Source: Eledone cirrhosa
Taxonomy: Eukaryota > Mollusca > Cephalopoda > Octopoda > Eledonidae
Length of the DNA stretch: 64,000 nt
Assembly: GCA_964016885.1 (NCBI GenBank)
Contig: OZ024759.1
Span: 27,017,385-27,081,384 of the forward strand
Reading direction: 5' to 3'
The translations under genes and the position numbers were made by a program. Shown here piece after piece: positions 45,947-57,396 of this stretch (the first letter of the stretch is position 1; each line of letters opens with the position of its first letter). Under the pieces are notes generated by a model. That model was not told where the DNA came from, did not search any database, and saw only the letters and a list, made by a program, of their open reading frames with translations.

Positions 45947-46653
45947 TTACAACTCAATATATATATATTTGGGTTGTAACATATTCCCGCCGGTGAAATA
46001 AAAATTTTAATAGAAAAACGGCGGGAATATATGTTACAACCCAATCTATATATATTTGGGATGTAACATATATTCCCGCCGTTGAAATAAAAATTTTAAT
46101 AGAAAAACGGCGGGAATATATGTTGCAACCCAATCTATATATATTTGGGTTGTAACATATATTCCCGCCGTTGAAATAAAAATTTTAATAGAAATACGGC
46201 GGGAATATATGTTACAACCCAATCTATATATGTTTGGGTTGTAACATATATTCCCGCCGTTTTTCTATTAAAATTTTTATTTCAACGGCGGGAATATATG
46301 TTACAACCCAAATATTTATAGATAGGGTTGTAACATATATTCCCGCCGTTTTTCTATTAAAATTTTTATTTCGACAGCGGGAATATGTTACAACCCAAAT
46401 ATATATAGATTGGGTTGTAACATATATTCCCGCCGTTTTTCTATTAAAATTTTTATTTCAACGGCGGGAATATATGTTACAACTCAAATATATATAGATT
46501 GGGTTGTAACATATATTCCCGCCGTTTTTCTATTAAAATATTTATTTCAACGGCGGGAATATATGTTACAACCCAAAAATATGTAGATTGGGTTGTAACA
46601 TATATTCTCGCCGTTTTTCTATTAAAATTTTTATTTCACCGGCGGGAATATAT
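45947..46653. repeat. Array of eight 89-bp palindromic monomers, unit 2
   Basis: Three forward and five reverse linkers against five and six in unit 1. The size difference is exactly 267 bp, or 3 x 89. Terminal mirror variants CCGGTGAAAT / ATTTCACCGG are kept. Confidence 0.95.
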
Positions 46654-46710
46654 ACCCTGAGAGACTGAGAAATCTCTTTCAAAGAGATTTCTCAGTCTCT
46701 CAGGGTATAT
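46650..46710. repeat. Perfect 30-bp-arm hairpin, unit 2
   Basis: Identical to the hairpin at 20,154, showing the strand-switch event predates the unit 1/unit 2 duplication. Confidence 0.9.
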
Positions 46711-47075
46711 TTGCAATGGTGGCAACACAACCTTTCCTTTTTTACAACAGTTACAATTTTCATTTCTAAATTTCAAAGCTCCACAGTGATCACACGAAAC
46801 ATTCATATCACTAATATGAAATTTTTCTACATTTCCATTAATATTAATTGTTGGCCAATTTCTCTTACGACGCTCATTATCGATTCTTCTCTGTCTGAAT
46901 GTTTTCCATTCTAAGTCTATTTGCATGGAATAATTATATTCTGTTGTTTATTATGTAATTAAATAGCTCTGTACAATACATAGAGCATTCTTCTTTTCTT
47001 TACCTTTTCTATGGAAATACAAGAACAAACATATATATATATATAAGAACAAACATATATATATATATAAGAACA

Positions 47076-47132
<57 letters not shown>

Positions 47133-48601
47133 ATATACATAAACAAGACTGTTATTGCTCCAACCAGTCTATTTATCTTTGATAACTATCCTAGATATAA
47201 ATACACCTATACCATACATACATATATCATATATGTTTTTGATGCCGTGGTATAGCAGAGATAAGCAAGAAGAGAAAAGAAAATGAAAAGGAGAAAAAAA
47301 AAGAAGTAAGAAGTCGGGGGAGGGACAGACACTTCACCCCAGTCTAAGTGGTCCCTCAGCCGCAACCTGTGGAAGAAACGTAAAAGCGTTACCTCAGAGC
47401 AAGGCCAGAGACACCTGCAACAATAGTCGCCCCTCCTCATGAGGCTCCTGTCGTCTTTCCTCCCGACTTTATGAAGGAAATCAGCAGTACAGGGACCAAG
47501 TATGGCAGAGGTCTCAATGGAGTGGAAGAGGTGAGTCAGGCCTTGGTACTATCTTACTATCCTCTGCATTGCGGGGTGTGGAGCCTAGGTTTGTGGCTGT
47601 AGCTATATTTGAACTTTTATATGAAATTTCAGTTTTATTTTTTTCACATCATAAAACTTAATCTTAGTCTTTTGCAGCTCATCTTGTTTCATCTCGCAGC
47701 ACACGATTTGGGAACCACTGCTCTAGAGATAGAAAAAGTATATTTTATGCAGGACTTCCCTGAGACATAAAAACTATTTCCAGAGATCGACATGGGTAGA
47801 AAGGTTGAGAAATGCTGCACAATGTTCTTTGGTTTTTGTTCACCTTTAAATAATCATGTATAAAATATCGGGTGTGCAAGATTTCATGAAAAGGTATAAC
47901 ATTATTTATGCTGATCTTGCAGGGACTAGCTCCAATTGAGAGTTGTACCAATTCCCACTAAACTCGAAACTCCTGGACAATATATACATATCTTTATAAG
48001 TTCCTGTGTATTGTGTCGTTGTATAATGAAACATAAATACATACCATGCATGTCAGTCAGATTTGAACTCACTATATTTGGCGTTTTATAGATATAATTT
48101 GTTTGTTAAAACAATTGATTAAATAATAACTAAATAAAATTAATTCTACAATCCTGGATAGGGAATGAACTTATAACTTCATAATAGAAGCCATCTATTC
48201 GAGCAGTATTGCCATCTAAGCCACCAGGTTACTTACAGAACTTCTTTCAAATATAAAATATAAAATATATGCCAGACATAGTGAGTTCGAATCTGACTGA
48301 TTAGTTGGTCATTGTCCCAGCCAACAGTTTAAATCGCCAACCAGTAGGTGACATCGACTAGGTTGGGAAAACTTGGTTAAGTAGCTCCAGTTATTGCTAC
48401 GTTAGACATATTCAAGACTTATCGACACCGAATGGAAGAAAGGTAAAGTTGAACTCAGAGTAAAGAACTGGAAAAATACTGCAAAGAATTCTATCTGATG
48501 TTCTAACAATTCTACCAAATTACCTTATGTATATATATTTATATCTAGAGATAAGAAGAAAACTGAAAGAAAGAAAAATGAGACCTTATATGTAACCCAT
48601 G
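46677..48601. repeat. Segment c, unit 2
   Basis: Carries c-type variants; counterpart of 20,181-22,055. Contains the Helitron N-terminal fragment (46,680-46,926), hAT-like end (47,674), inverted pair (48,054) and tRNA-like relic (48,148). The (TA)n region is expanded by two extra AAGAACAAACATATATATAT modules (47,023-47,123). Confidence 0.9.
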
Positions 48602-48676
48602 ACCGGGATTGAAACCGAAACCATGACTACCACCATCTCTGGTATCACCCACCAGACCACCATGAAAGATACAAAC
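48586..48676 (-). mobile_element. tRNA-derived SINE, minus strand, unit 2
   Basis: Copy of the 22,040 element; reads CATGACCGGGATTG for CATGACCAGGATTG. Confidence 0.55.
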
Positions 48677-48681
48677 ATCTG

Positions 48682-49389
48682 CTTTTTTAATATTTATAAG
48701 CCTACTTTCAATATTAAAGTAATTAACATGTGGTGTTGTTCATGCCTTTCTCTATGTTATTGGTAAAAAATAAAGTATTTAAACCTCAAATTTTGTTATT
48801 CAAATATGCTTGCTTATGTAATTATAAATGTCGCAGAATACACACACATATATAGATGTGAAAATATTCAGGACCCCAACGGCTGTGCTACTGCCGTTTC
48901 GACATCTATATATATATCTTTTAGTCCTAGGCTCTTTCAGCGCAGAAAGAATTCTCCAATGATCACAACCAGCTAATGGTGCCCAGTGGAAGCACTTTAG
49001 TCTAATTATAACCCCAACGATCACGATTAGCGGCGGCTTTTTCGAGTCTGAGGTTGACTGCCAGATATATATATATATCTATATATATATATATTTTTTT
49101 TTATACTTTGCTAGAATCCCGGAGAACAACAGAAAGATGCTGAGTTCAGAGTTTAAAAAACATGTCCCCCTTTAATATAAAAACAATCCGAGTCTTGTAA
49201 AAGTGTTATTACTGTAATATAAAGTAGAAACCCTTTATTTAAACAAAGCTGAGATGCAGCGATCATCAAAGCAAACCCCAAAATGTAAACAAACTTCTCG
49301 CAGGTGCTGGCAGATACACGATAACATGTGTATACGAAGTGTAACAGGGAGTTGGGTCGTATTATATGACTTTCAAATTGACCCCTATT
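48682..49389. other. Gene-free spacer, unit 2
   Basis: Copy of 22,140-22,843, with a slightly different (TA)n/T run near 49,066-49,100. Confidence 0.6.
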
Positions 49390-50105
49390 ATATTCAAATT
49401 ATCCCCTGTGGGGCGTGCACCCCACGTTGAGAATCCCTCATAAATAAATATATGTGAGTGTGTTGCTATGACTGCTATTTCTAGCAGGTTTACTGCAGTC
49501 CTGTAGACGCACAACAAAAACCGGAAGTGGCAGCCATTAAAAAACTTTGGCTTAAAATCAGGCAAAAGTTTTTTAACAATTTGCCAAGAAAGATAACTCT
49601 TGTCTTACTTAATCGCAAAAATCGAGGCAAAAAATGTTGCGGGTGTGCAGTTTGTTTGGTGTATTTGACTGCTATTTCTAGCATATATGGACACTTTAGA
49701 AATAGCAGCGAAACACGGGAAACATAAGAAAGAAGGACACACACGTATATATGTATACATATATATATGCACAGATATATACATTTAAATATATATATTT
49801 ATATATACATACACGCGCGCACACACACCTATACGTAGATATGGGTGTGTGTATAGCTGGTATATATATATATGTATGGGTGAGTGTATAGCTGGTATAT
49901 ATATATATATAGGTGTGTGTCCTTCTTTCTGCTGTTTTCCGTTTTTCGCTGCTATTTCTAAAGTGTCCATACATGCTAGAAATAGCAGTCAAATACACCA
50001 AACAAACTGCACCCCACGTTGAGAATCCCTCATAAATAAACATATATTTATTTATGAGGGATTCTCAACGTGGGGTGCACGCCCCACAGGGGATAATTTG
50101 AATAT
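49390..50105. mobile_element. Foldback element, rearranged right arm (unit 2)
   Basis: Left arm complete. The right arm follows the normal path to CCAAACAAACTGCAC, then jumps to an inverted left-arm piece (CCCCACGTTGAGAATCCCTC ...) and immediately turns back through TTTATGAGGGATTCTCAACG. This creates a new short palindrome and loses most of the arm. One loop copy of the 50-bp repeat is missing. Total 716 bp against 937 in unit 1. Confidence 0.9.
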
Positions 50106-50691
50106 CCCCCTCTTTATATCAATTAGCACTAACTCTCTCCCTCTCTATATCTACTACACGGCACTCTCTTCCAATACCCCTCTCTATATGAAGTAACACC
50201 AAACTCTCCCCCTCTCTATATATTAAGCACTAAGTCAGGAATTTTTTTCTTCTTTCGTGCAGAGAGAGTAAAGTTGATTAAATCTACTGCAGTGAATTAC
50301 TGGTATTTTATTTAATAAAAATTAAAATTTACTATTTGTCTTCGTTTAATTTTCGTTTTTCTTTACATAGTTTCGTTTCGTTAAATGTCTCCAGAATTTG
50401 TTTTTACTTTTACCGGATATTGAAGGTGTAAACTTGGTGTTGTCTAGAAACGTGTTAGAAATATTTTTCTTTTAATTGTGAAGAATTTAACCGCAAAGTA
50501 AGTTTTTTTTACTGTTTATTTGTGGCTGGGACAACGTATGGTATGTGTTAATGTAAATGGTGAAGGTTTAAAGATTCTTTTTACAACTGAAAATCGGTTT
50601 GTTGTTGCTGCTAATTACTTAACGCATGGAATAGATTAAAAAAATACAGGATTGTTTCTCGGAAGAGAGGAAGAAGAAACAAATCACAGAA
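50106..50691. other. Gene-free AT-rich spacer, unit 2
   Basis: Copy of 23,781-24,371 with a few substitutions and a 3-bp loss in GAAGAAACAAATC. Confidence 0.6.
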
Positions 50692-50693
50692 GC

Positions 50694-50876
50694 GGGTAGC
50701 ACACACATTTGGGACCACATACAACACAAAAACAGGTAATCCACACATCTGGGACCACATACAACACACCAGCAGGTAATACATACATCTAGGACCACAT
50801 AAGCAGGTAATACACACATCTAGGACCACATACAACACACAAGCAGGTAATACCCACATCTAGGACGACATACAAC
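50694..50876. repeat. 40-bp minisatellite, unit 2
   Basis: Same monomers and same short monomer as 24,372-24,554; one monomer reads TACCCACATC. Confidence 0.9.
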
Positions 50877-50918
50877 CAAAGGCAGGCGAAAGGGGTGGAC
50901 AAACGAGCTGCTACTAGA

Positions 50919-51170
50919 TCAAAAGATAACAGTATCGCGAGGAGCACTGGGAAACCTCTCTAATGATTTTTTTAGGCAAACCAGCACGTCTGCAGCGTTA
51001 CCTCGGGCGATGGCGAGGCTGAGGAGCTGGAACAACCAAGTGCCCTCACGAGCTTCACCAGTCACCTTCGTCAGGCTAGCCGCCAGTGAAGATAGGAATC
51101 TCGCAGTCAGTATCCCGACTCCCCCAAACGCCACAGGCTGGAAAATGTAGTTGGCCGACAGATCACAGTA
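50919..51170 (-). pseudogene. LINE reverse-transcriptase C-terminal tail, unit 2
   Basis: Same fragment as 24,597-24,848 with FGGVG for FEGVG and DVLVCL for DVLACL. Confidence 0.6.
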
Positions 51171-51203
51171 TTACTTAACAGTGATAGATATTCTGTCTAA
51201 AGG

Positions 51204-51273
51204 AGGGGCGTGCAACAGGCGGCCCGCGGGCCACAATCGAGCCCACCTGACCAGTCAGAGTGGCCCGCAATGA
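51204..51273. mobile_element. hAT-like GC-rich terminal patch, unit 2
   Basis: Unchanged copy of the 24,883 patch. Confidence 0.4.
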
Positions 51274-51322
51274 CTCTTGTAGGCTTATTTAGAATTTTTT
51301 CCATACCCGTAATACTTCTGTT

Positions 51323-51690
51323 AGTTGACCTATACTAAAGGACTTCACTGATAGGGTTATATGTGTTATAATTTCCCAGTTGACCTATACTAAAGGACTT
51401 CACTGATAGGGTTATATGTGTTATAGTTTCCCAGTTGACCTATACTAAAGGGCTTCACTGATAGAGTTATATGCGTTATAGTTTCCCAGAGGGCTTCACT
51501 GATAGGGTTATATGTGTTATAGTTTCCCAGTTGACCTATACTAAAGGACTTCACTGATAGGGTTATATGTGTTATAGTTTCCCAGTTGACCTATACTAAA
51601 GGACTTCACTGATAGGGTTATATGTGTTATCGTTTCCCAGTTGACCTATACTAAAGGGCTTCACTGATAGAGTTATATGTGTTATAGTTT
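51323..51690. repeat. 55-bp satellite, start of unit 3
   Basis: Same monomer order and internal truncated monomer as in unit 2; one monomer reads ATATGCGTTATAG. Confidence 0.95.
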
Positions 51691-51945
51691 GAAACAAACT
51701 ACCTGCATCAGTTATTATACTTTTATAACACCGCTATATTACCTACATGAAAGAGGTAAATATTTATTTCTCTTGTCTTCTTAAATGTATAGAACATTTT
51801 TCTTATATATATTCTTAACATAGCTAGGACCGTTTATTATTTACTAGTCTCTACTCCTAGGACTTTGCTGGTCTCATGTCCCCTCCATCAACACACACTC
51901 GGTAGAAAGCTGGTCGTCGGATGTAAAGTGGCCCTGATTACAGGT
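51691..51945. other. Spacer, unit 3
   Basis: Copy of 147-401; nothing recognised. Confidence 0.6.
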
Positions 51946-52266
51946 CTAGTATTGAAGCCTTTCGGCTTGAGCCTTGCTGATGCCGACAGAGTTCCTGTGG
52001 TAGTTTTGGTAGCACAGGTGACATTTTATTGTGTTTAGGTACCGGCTAGTGCGGACACAGAGAGCACAACCAGGTGGTGAGCTGGCAACGACCAAGTGTA
52101 GAGGGCCAGCTTTGAAATTCGAGCGACGGAGTGAACTAGTAAAAGAGGCAGGGTAAGCAGCATTGGTTCTAACGGTGGGACTAGAACGGAGGTTGGGTGG
52201 TGCTGGGGGTGGGCTAACAGCTAACAGTTGTAGGAGTGGTGGGGGTTTGCTAGGATTAATTTTTAC
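51946..52266 (-). pseudogene. Helitron C-terminal Cys/His extension, unit 3
   Basis: Open to the shared TAG with all Cys/His positions kept. Confidence 0.5.
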
Positions 52267-52598
52267 ATCTGTCTGTGAACTCTTGAAAAAGCAACATACA
52301 ATTGTCCAGGGTTAAATACTTGCTCAGGGAGGAACAGACCCACTTTATCATGTATTTGACCATGGTTCTTGTTGATTGTCATGGCATATGACAGTCTTAA
52401 TGGAAACTGGGGTCTTTCCAAAGTAAAAGGGATGTTGGCACCACTGGGGGATAACTTCAGTCTTGGGATCAAAACACACCTGCCCATGAAAGGACCATAG
52501 ATATGAGAAGCTTTGATAAAATGTTTATGCAGTTCTACTACTTCTAATCTTGTGCCATTACATAATCTGTTCTGGATTGAAATATTCCATAGAAGCAT
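52263..52598 (-). pseudogene. Helitron helicase C-terminal fragment, unit 3
   Basis: Translation identical to the unit 2 copy. Confidence 0.85.
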
Positions 52599-52944
52599 TA
52601 TTATTGATCCTGCTTATAATTGGAGTTTGTGAGGCGGCATCCCAGAAGGTGTAAGCAAGTTCATTTAGCTTGAACCAGGCAGCAAGGGTCCCTGCATTTC
52701 TACCACAACCTGAGCATTGCCTCTTTGAAAGTAAACTCTGTTTGTTCTCCAGGTGTGTGGCTAGGCTGTACACTGTATGTGATGCACCATGAAGCTTAAA
52801 TTCCGAGAGACACGACACTGCTTCTGGCTGAGACACATACCTGCAACAAAGATAGGTTCTTATTTCATCATGGTTGTGTTGGTTCTGAGCCTCATTAGGT
52901 AATGCATTATTCGTTACTTCTATAGATGTACAATCATGCCCCAT
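52558..52944 (-). pseudogene. Helitron Rep-helicase linker fragment, unit 3
   Basis: Translation identical to the unit 2 copy. Confidence 0.85.
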
Positions 52945-53861
52945 GTAACATATTTAAAGAGGTACTTGACACTTTTTACAGAAGCGCAAACTTCAACATT
53001 AATATGTGCACAATATTTCTTAAGCAAAAAGGCATTAAATGGCATAACATTCCTGTTATCTACTGAATGTCATCCAATTTACACTGCAGTTCCTGTCTTG
53101 CACCTCCTGTACTCTGGGTATCCATTTAGGTTCAATAATGTTTCCCTTCTGTAGGTTTTTGGATAGTTCTTTTTGAAAAATCCATTTTGTATAAATGGGG
53201 GAAAAGGGTTTCCAGAACCACATGGCCTGTGGATCATAAACTTTTAAACCTGCTCATGTAGTACTGGATCATCTTCCAATGCAGGTATTTCTGCTGACAC
53301 GATTCTGTCAATGTCTTCTCTGTTTCTTATCTTGTCTTCATTTTTTAAGGCTCAGTGTTATCATCTGTTTAGATAATTCATTAAACCATTATACTCATCC
53401 ACTCACAATTGGGCTTGATTGTTCCTCAAATATTGAAGCCTGCATCCCTCTACTTTCATATAGGCATCCACTAAATACTGCTAAAATAATTTACCTGCCC
53501 TATATATCGCACTAAATCCTCCTCTATATGCTATACAGTATATGTAATACTCCTGCATTGTCAGTCTATTGCAAACACAGGTCCTACATTCCTCTCCATG
53601 GCACTATGCCACCAAAATTCACCATTATCGGTCGGTCATGAGGTCCAAGTGGCATGAATTATGTGGTATTTTCTGAGGAGGATGGTCTTTAGGAAAGATG
53701 ATAATATCTCTTTGTACAGGTGGTGTGCCCTCAATCCCCCACAAAACAACAGCTATCATTACTAGTTGGTAAATTAGAGCAGCTCATATCTGATCCTCTT
53801 CTAAATCTTAATTCACAGTTCTGTACACGACAATTTTCTCTTCTTGCACTTTGCTGTTTGA
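52945..53861 (-). pseudogene. Helitron Rep region, unit 3, cut by satellite
   Basis: Same decay, same nuclease-region deletion and same satellite junction (GCTGTTTGA|GATGAAACAAG) as unit 2. The rest of the Helitron resumes at 56,499, only 2.6 kb away. Confidence 0.8.
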
Positions 53862-54869
53862 GATGAAACAAGATAGCAATGTCCATAACATTACATGTCA
53901 GAATTATTAGCCACAGGGGCAGAGATGTCCATAACATTACATGTCAGAATTATTAGCCACCGGGGCAGAGATGTCCATAACATTACATGTCAGAATTATT
54001 AGCCACAGGGGCAGAGATGTCCATAACATTACATGACAGAATTATTAGCCACAGGGGCAGAGATGACCATAACATTACATGACAGATTTATTAGCCACAG
54101 GTGCAGAGATGACCATAACATTACATGACAGAATTATTAACCACAGGGGCAGAGATGACCATAACATTACATGACAATTATTAGCCCCAGGAGCAGATAT
54201 GTCCATAACATTACATGACAGAGTTTCATCTCGCGCTCTCTCTCTCTCGTTTCATCTCGCTCTCTCTCTCTCTCGTTTCATCTCTGTCTTCCTCTCTCTC
54301 ATTTCATCTCTGTCTTCCTCTCTCTCGTTCCATCTCTCTCTTCCTCTCTCTCGTTCCATCTCTCTCTTCCTCTCTCTCGTTTCATCACTCTCTCTCGTTT
54401 CATCTCTATTTCTCTCTCTCGTTTCATCTGTCTCTCTCTCTGTCGTTTCATCTCCCTCTATCTCTCTCTCGCTCTCTCATTTCATCTCTCTCTCCCTCTC
54501 GTTTCATCTCGCTGTCTCTCTCCTGTTTCATCTCGCTCTCTCTCTCCTGTTTCATCTCGCTCTCTAGTCTCGTTTCCTCTCTCTCTCATTTCATCTCGCT
54601 CTCTCTCTCTCATTTCATCTCGCTCTCACTCTCTCTCATTTCATCTCGCTCTCTCTCTCTCATTTCATCTCGCTCTCACTCTCTCATTTCATCTCGCTCT
54701 CACTCTCTCTCATTTCATCTCGCTCTCTCTCTCTCTCTCGTTTCATCTCGCTCTCTCTCTCTCATTTCATGTCGCTCTCACTCTCTCTCATTTCATCTCG
54801 CACTCACTCTCTCATTTCATCTCGCTCTCTCTCTCTCTCGTTTCATCTCGCTCTCTCTGTCTCATTTCA

Positions 54870-54906
<37 letters not shown>

Positions 54907-55571
54907 TCATCTCGCTCTCTCTCTCTCATTTCATCTCACTCTCTCTCTCTCTCGTTTCATCTCGCTCTCACTCTCTCATTTCATCTCGCTCTCTCTCTCT
55001 CGTTCCATCTTGCTCTCTCTCTCTCTTCCTCTCTCTCTTGTTTCAACACTCTAATCCCTCACTTGTTTCATCTCTCTCTAATCCCTCACTTGTTTCATCT
55101 CTCTCTTGTTTCAATTCGTTCTCTCTCTCTCTCTCTCTTTCTCTCCCCTCTCTCTTTCTCTCCCCTCTCTCTCTTGTTTCATCCCTCACCCTCTTGTTTC
55201 ATCCCCCTCTCCCTCTTCCTCTCTCTCTCTTCCTCTCTCTCTCTTCCTCTCTCTCTCTCTTTCTCTCTCTCTCTTCCTCTCTCTCTCTCTTCCTCTCTCT
55301 CTCTCTCTTCCTCTCTCTCTCTCTTTCACACTCTATCTCCGACTCGTTTCATCACTCTCTCCCCTCTCTCCCCTCACCCTCTTGTTTCAACTCTCTCTTC
55401 GTTTCAACTCTCTCTCCTCTCGTTTCAACTCTCTCTCTCTCTCTCCTCTCGTTACAACTCTCTCTCTCTCTCCTCTCGTTTCAACTCTCTCTCTCTTTTC
55501 TCGTTTCAACTCTCTCCTCTCTTGTTTCAACTCTCTCACCTCTCGTTTCAACTCTTTCTCTCTGTGTCTCC
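53862..55571 (-). repeat. 46-bp minisatellite cluster and CT block, unit 3 (short, single orientation)
   Basis: One inverted minisatellite cluster (to about 54,222) and one CT block ending in a TTCAACTCTCTC series and TCTGTGTCTCCAATGTG. There is no GA-oriented half and no hinge. It is the simplest version of the insertion and probably closest to the starting state. Confidence 0.95.
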
Positions 55572-55770
55572 AATGTGTAATAAACCGTGACTCATATATA
55601 TATACCGAAGTATGTACATAAACACATACATACACGCATGTGTATATATATATACATACATGTGTCTCTCTCTCTCTCCCTATATATATGTATATATGTA
55701 TAAATATGTACATACATATTAGTGTATATATATTGCTATCTATATGCATATTTGTATAATTATACTGTAT
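55572..55770. repeat. AT/TG-rich simple-sequence flank, unit 3
   Basis: Related to 15,932-16,119 but with an extra AATAAACCGTGACTCATAT stretch near 55,578. Confidence 0.75.
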
Positions 55771-55772
55771 GG

Positions 55773-55940
55773 TGAATTGGCAGTATCGGTAGAGGGTCTG
55801 ACGCCATGCTTTCCAGCATAGTTACGTCCCTTTACGATCCGAGGTTAACTTTGCCTTTCATCCTTAAGGGGTCGATAAAATAAAGTACCAGTAATGTACT
55901 GGTTAATTGCTGGCCTTGTGCCTAAAGTAGAAACAATTAT
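55773..55940 (+). mobile_element. Degraded tRNA-derived SINE, unit 3
   Basis: Same box-B-less SINE as 16,124, with several private substitutions (GAGGTTAAC, CCTTAAGGGGTC, GCTGGCCTTG). Confidence 0.8.
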
Positions 55941-56450
55941 TAGTTCAAAGTGAAACCACCATCCTACCTGAAATATTATGTTATCATATTAAATATTTCT
56001 TATACTGTCATGTTTTTTCTTTAAAACGATTGCATCTCAATAAAGTGAAGAAAACTATTATATACTGTTGTTATATCATTATACTTTAGTTTTAACATTT
56101 CTATGTGTATAAATATAATGTATGTAAGTGTGTTTGAAAATATATAATAATAATATGCATGTTTGAAGCAGGGTTCAACTGAAATATCTATACCAGTAAC
56201 TTAATTAGTGTTACACCTTAGGCATAAACTATTTGGCATTCTTTGAAGGAGGTACTAGGTTTTTCGCTTTCTTAAATGGAGTATACACGCGCACACGATG
56301 CATATATATAAATTGTTTTTCTCTGTACAAAGAGATTGACATCATTTCTTAAATCATTATTTAGGGTTTTACAACAAAACATATTGTATGTGTAATTATA
56401 CAAATTGAATTTAAGTATTTATTTTAAAATTTTACATACACTTTAGTAGT
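55941..56450. other. AT-rich spacer, unit 3
   Basis: Copy of 16,291-16,840 lacking one of the GAGAAACCACC repeats and a short TTATT stretch. Nothing recognised. Confidence 0.6.
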
Positions 56451-56490
56451 ATCATCATCATCATCATCATCATTTTACGTCCGCTTTTCC
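56451..56490 (+). repeat. (ATC)n with cephalopod-type ACGTCCGCTTT tail
   Basis: About seven ATC triplets followed by ATTTTACGTCCGCTTTTCC. (ATC)n next to 'AACGTCCGCTTTCC' is a frequent dispersed motif in octopus and squid DNA, from my general knowledge. Units 1 and 2 have a (TA)n run at this exact place instead. Confidence 0.75.
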
Positions 56491-56498
56491 CTCATTTG

Positions 56499-57258
56499 TG
56501 ATGCCATGCATTGTATTGTACACTTCGACATATGGATTATATTCATGCAACACCTCTCATATCATAGCCATTTTTTGTGGTGAGCAGTCATTATTTGTTG
56601 GGACTAGGGCAGTGGATTGGCAGTATCGGTAGAGCGTCAGACACCATGCTTTGCAGCATAGGGTTATGGCCCTTTACGTTCTGGGTTCAAATCCCTCTAA
56701 GGTTGACTTTGTTTTCATCCTTATGAGGTCGATAGAATAAAGTACCAGTAATTGCTGGCCTTGTGCCAGACAAAATTATTTGGTTGTACTTCCAATCTGT
56801 GCTACACACCTTCGTTCCCATCAATAATATATAACTGGCCATATTGTGGTGTATTTTCTGCAGGTTACAGAGATGGGTGTGTATTGATATGTTTGACCCT
56901 GAATATGAAATCTATACGGGCCTCTGCCGGGTGGTAACACCAAATGAAGTGAAATAAATGTAGTTTTAATTGCAGATGTTTCTGTGAAATCAACTGCTTC
57001 CTGGCCTCTTTCAAAGAGATTTCTCAGTCTCTCAGGGTATATGTGCAATGGTGGCAACACTACCTTTCCTTTATTACAACAGTTACAATTTTCATTTCTA
57101 AATTTCAAAGCTCCACAGTGATCACACGAAACATTCATATCACTAATATGAAATTCTTCTACATTTCCATTAATATTAATTGTTGGCCAATTTCTCTTAC
57201 GACGCTCATTATCCATTCTTCTCTGTCTGAATGTTTTCCATTCTAAGTCTATTTGCAT
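56499..57258 (-). mobile_element. Helitron 5'-part fragment, unit 3
   Basis: Resumes at TGATGCCATGCATTG and runs to the full N-terminal piece (RRMDNERRKRNWPTI, CDHCGALKFRNENCNCC, GRGPYRFHIQGQTYQ). It keeps the 27 bp deleted in the unit 1 and 2 second copies, so the 145-codon N-terminal frame is complete. Confidence 0.85.
56598..56774 (+). mobile_element. tRNA-derived SINE inside Helitron fragment, unit 3
   Basis: Same insertion as at 2,413; flanked by ATTATTTG at 56,590 and 56,775. Box A intact, box B GGTTCAAATCC intact. Confidence 0.85.
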
Positions 57259-57364
57259 GGAATAATTATATTCTGTTGTTTATTATGTAATTAAATAGCT
57301 CTGTACAATACATAGAGCATTCTTCTTTTCTTTACCTTTTCTATGGAAATACAAGAACAAACAG

Positions 57365-57396
<32 letters not shown>

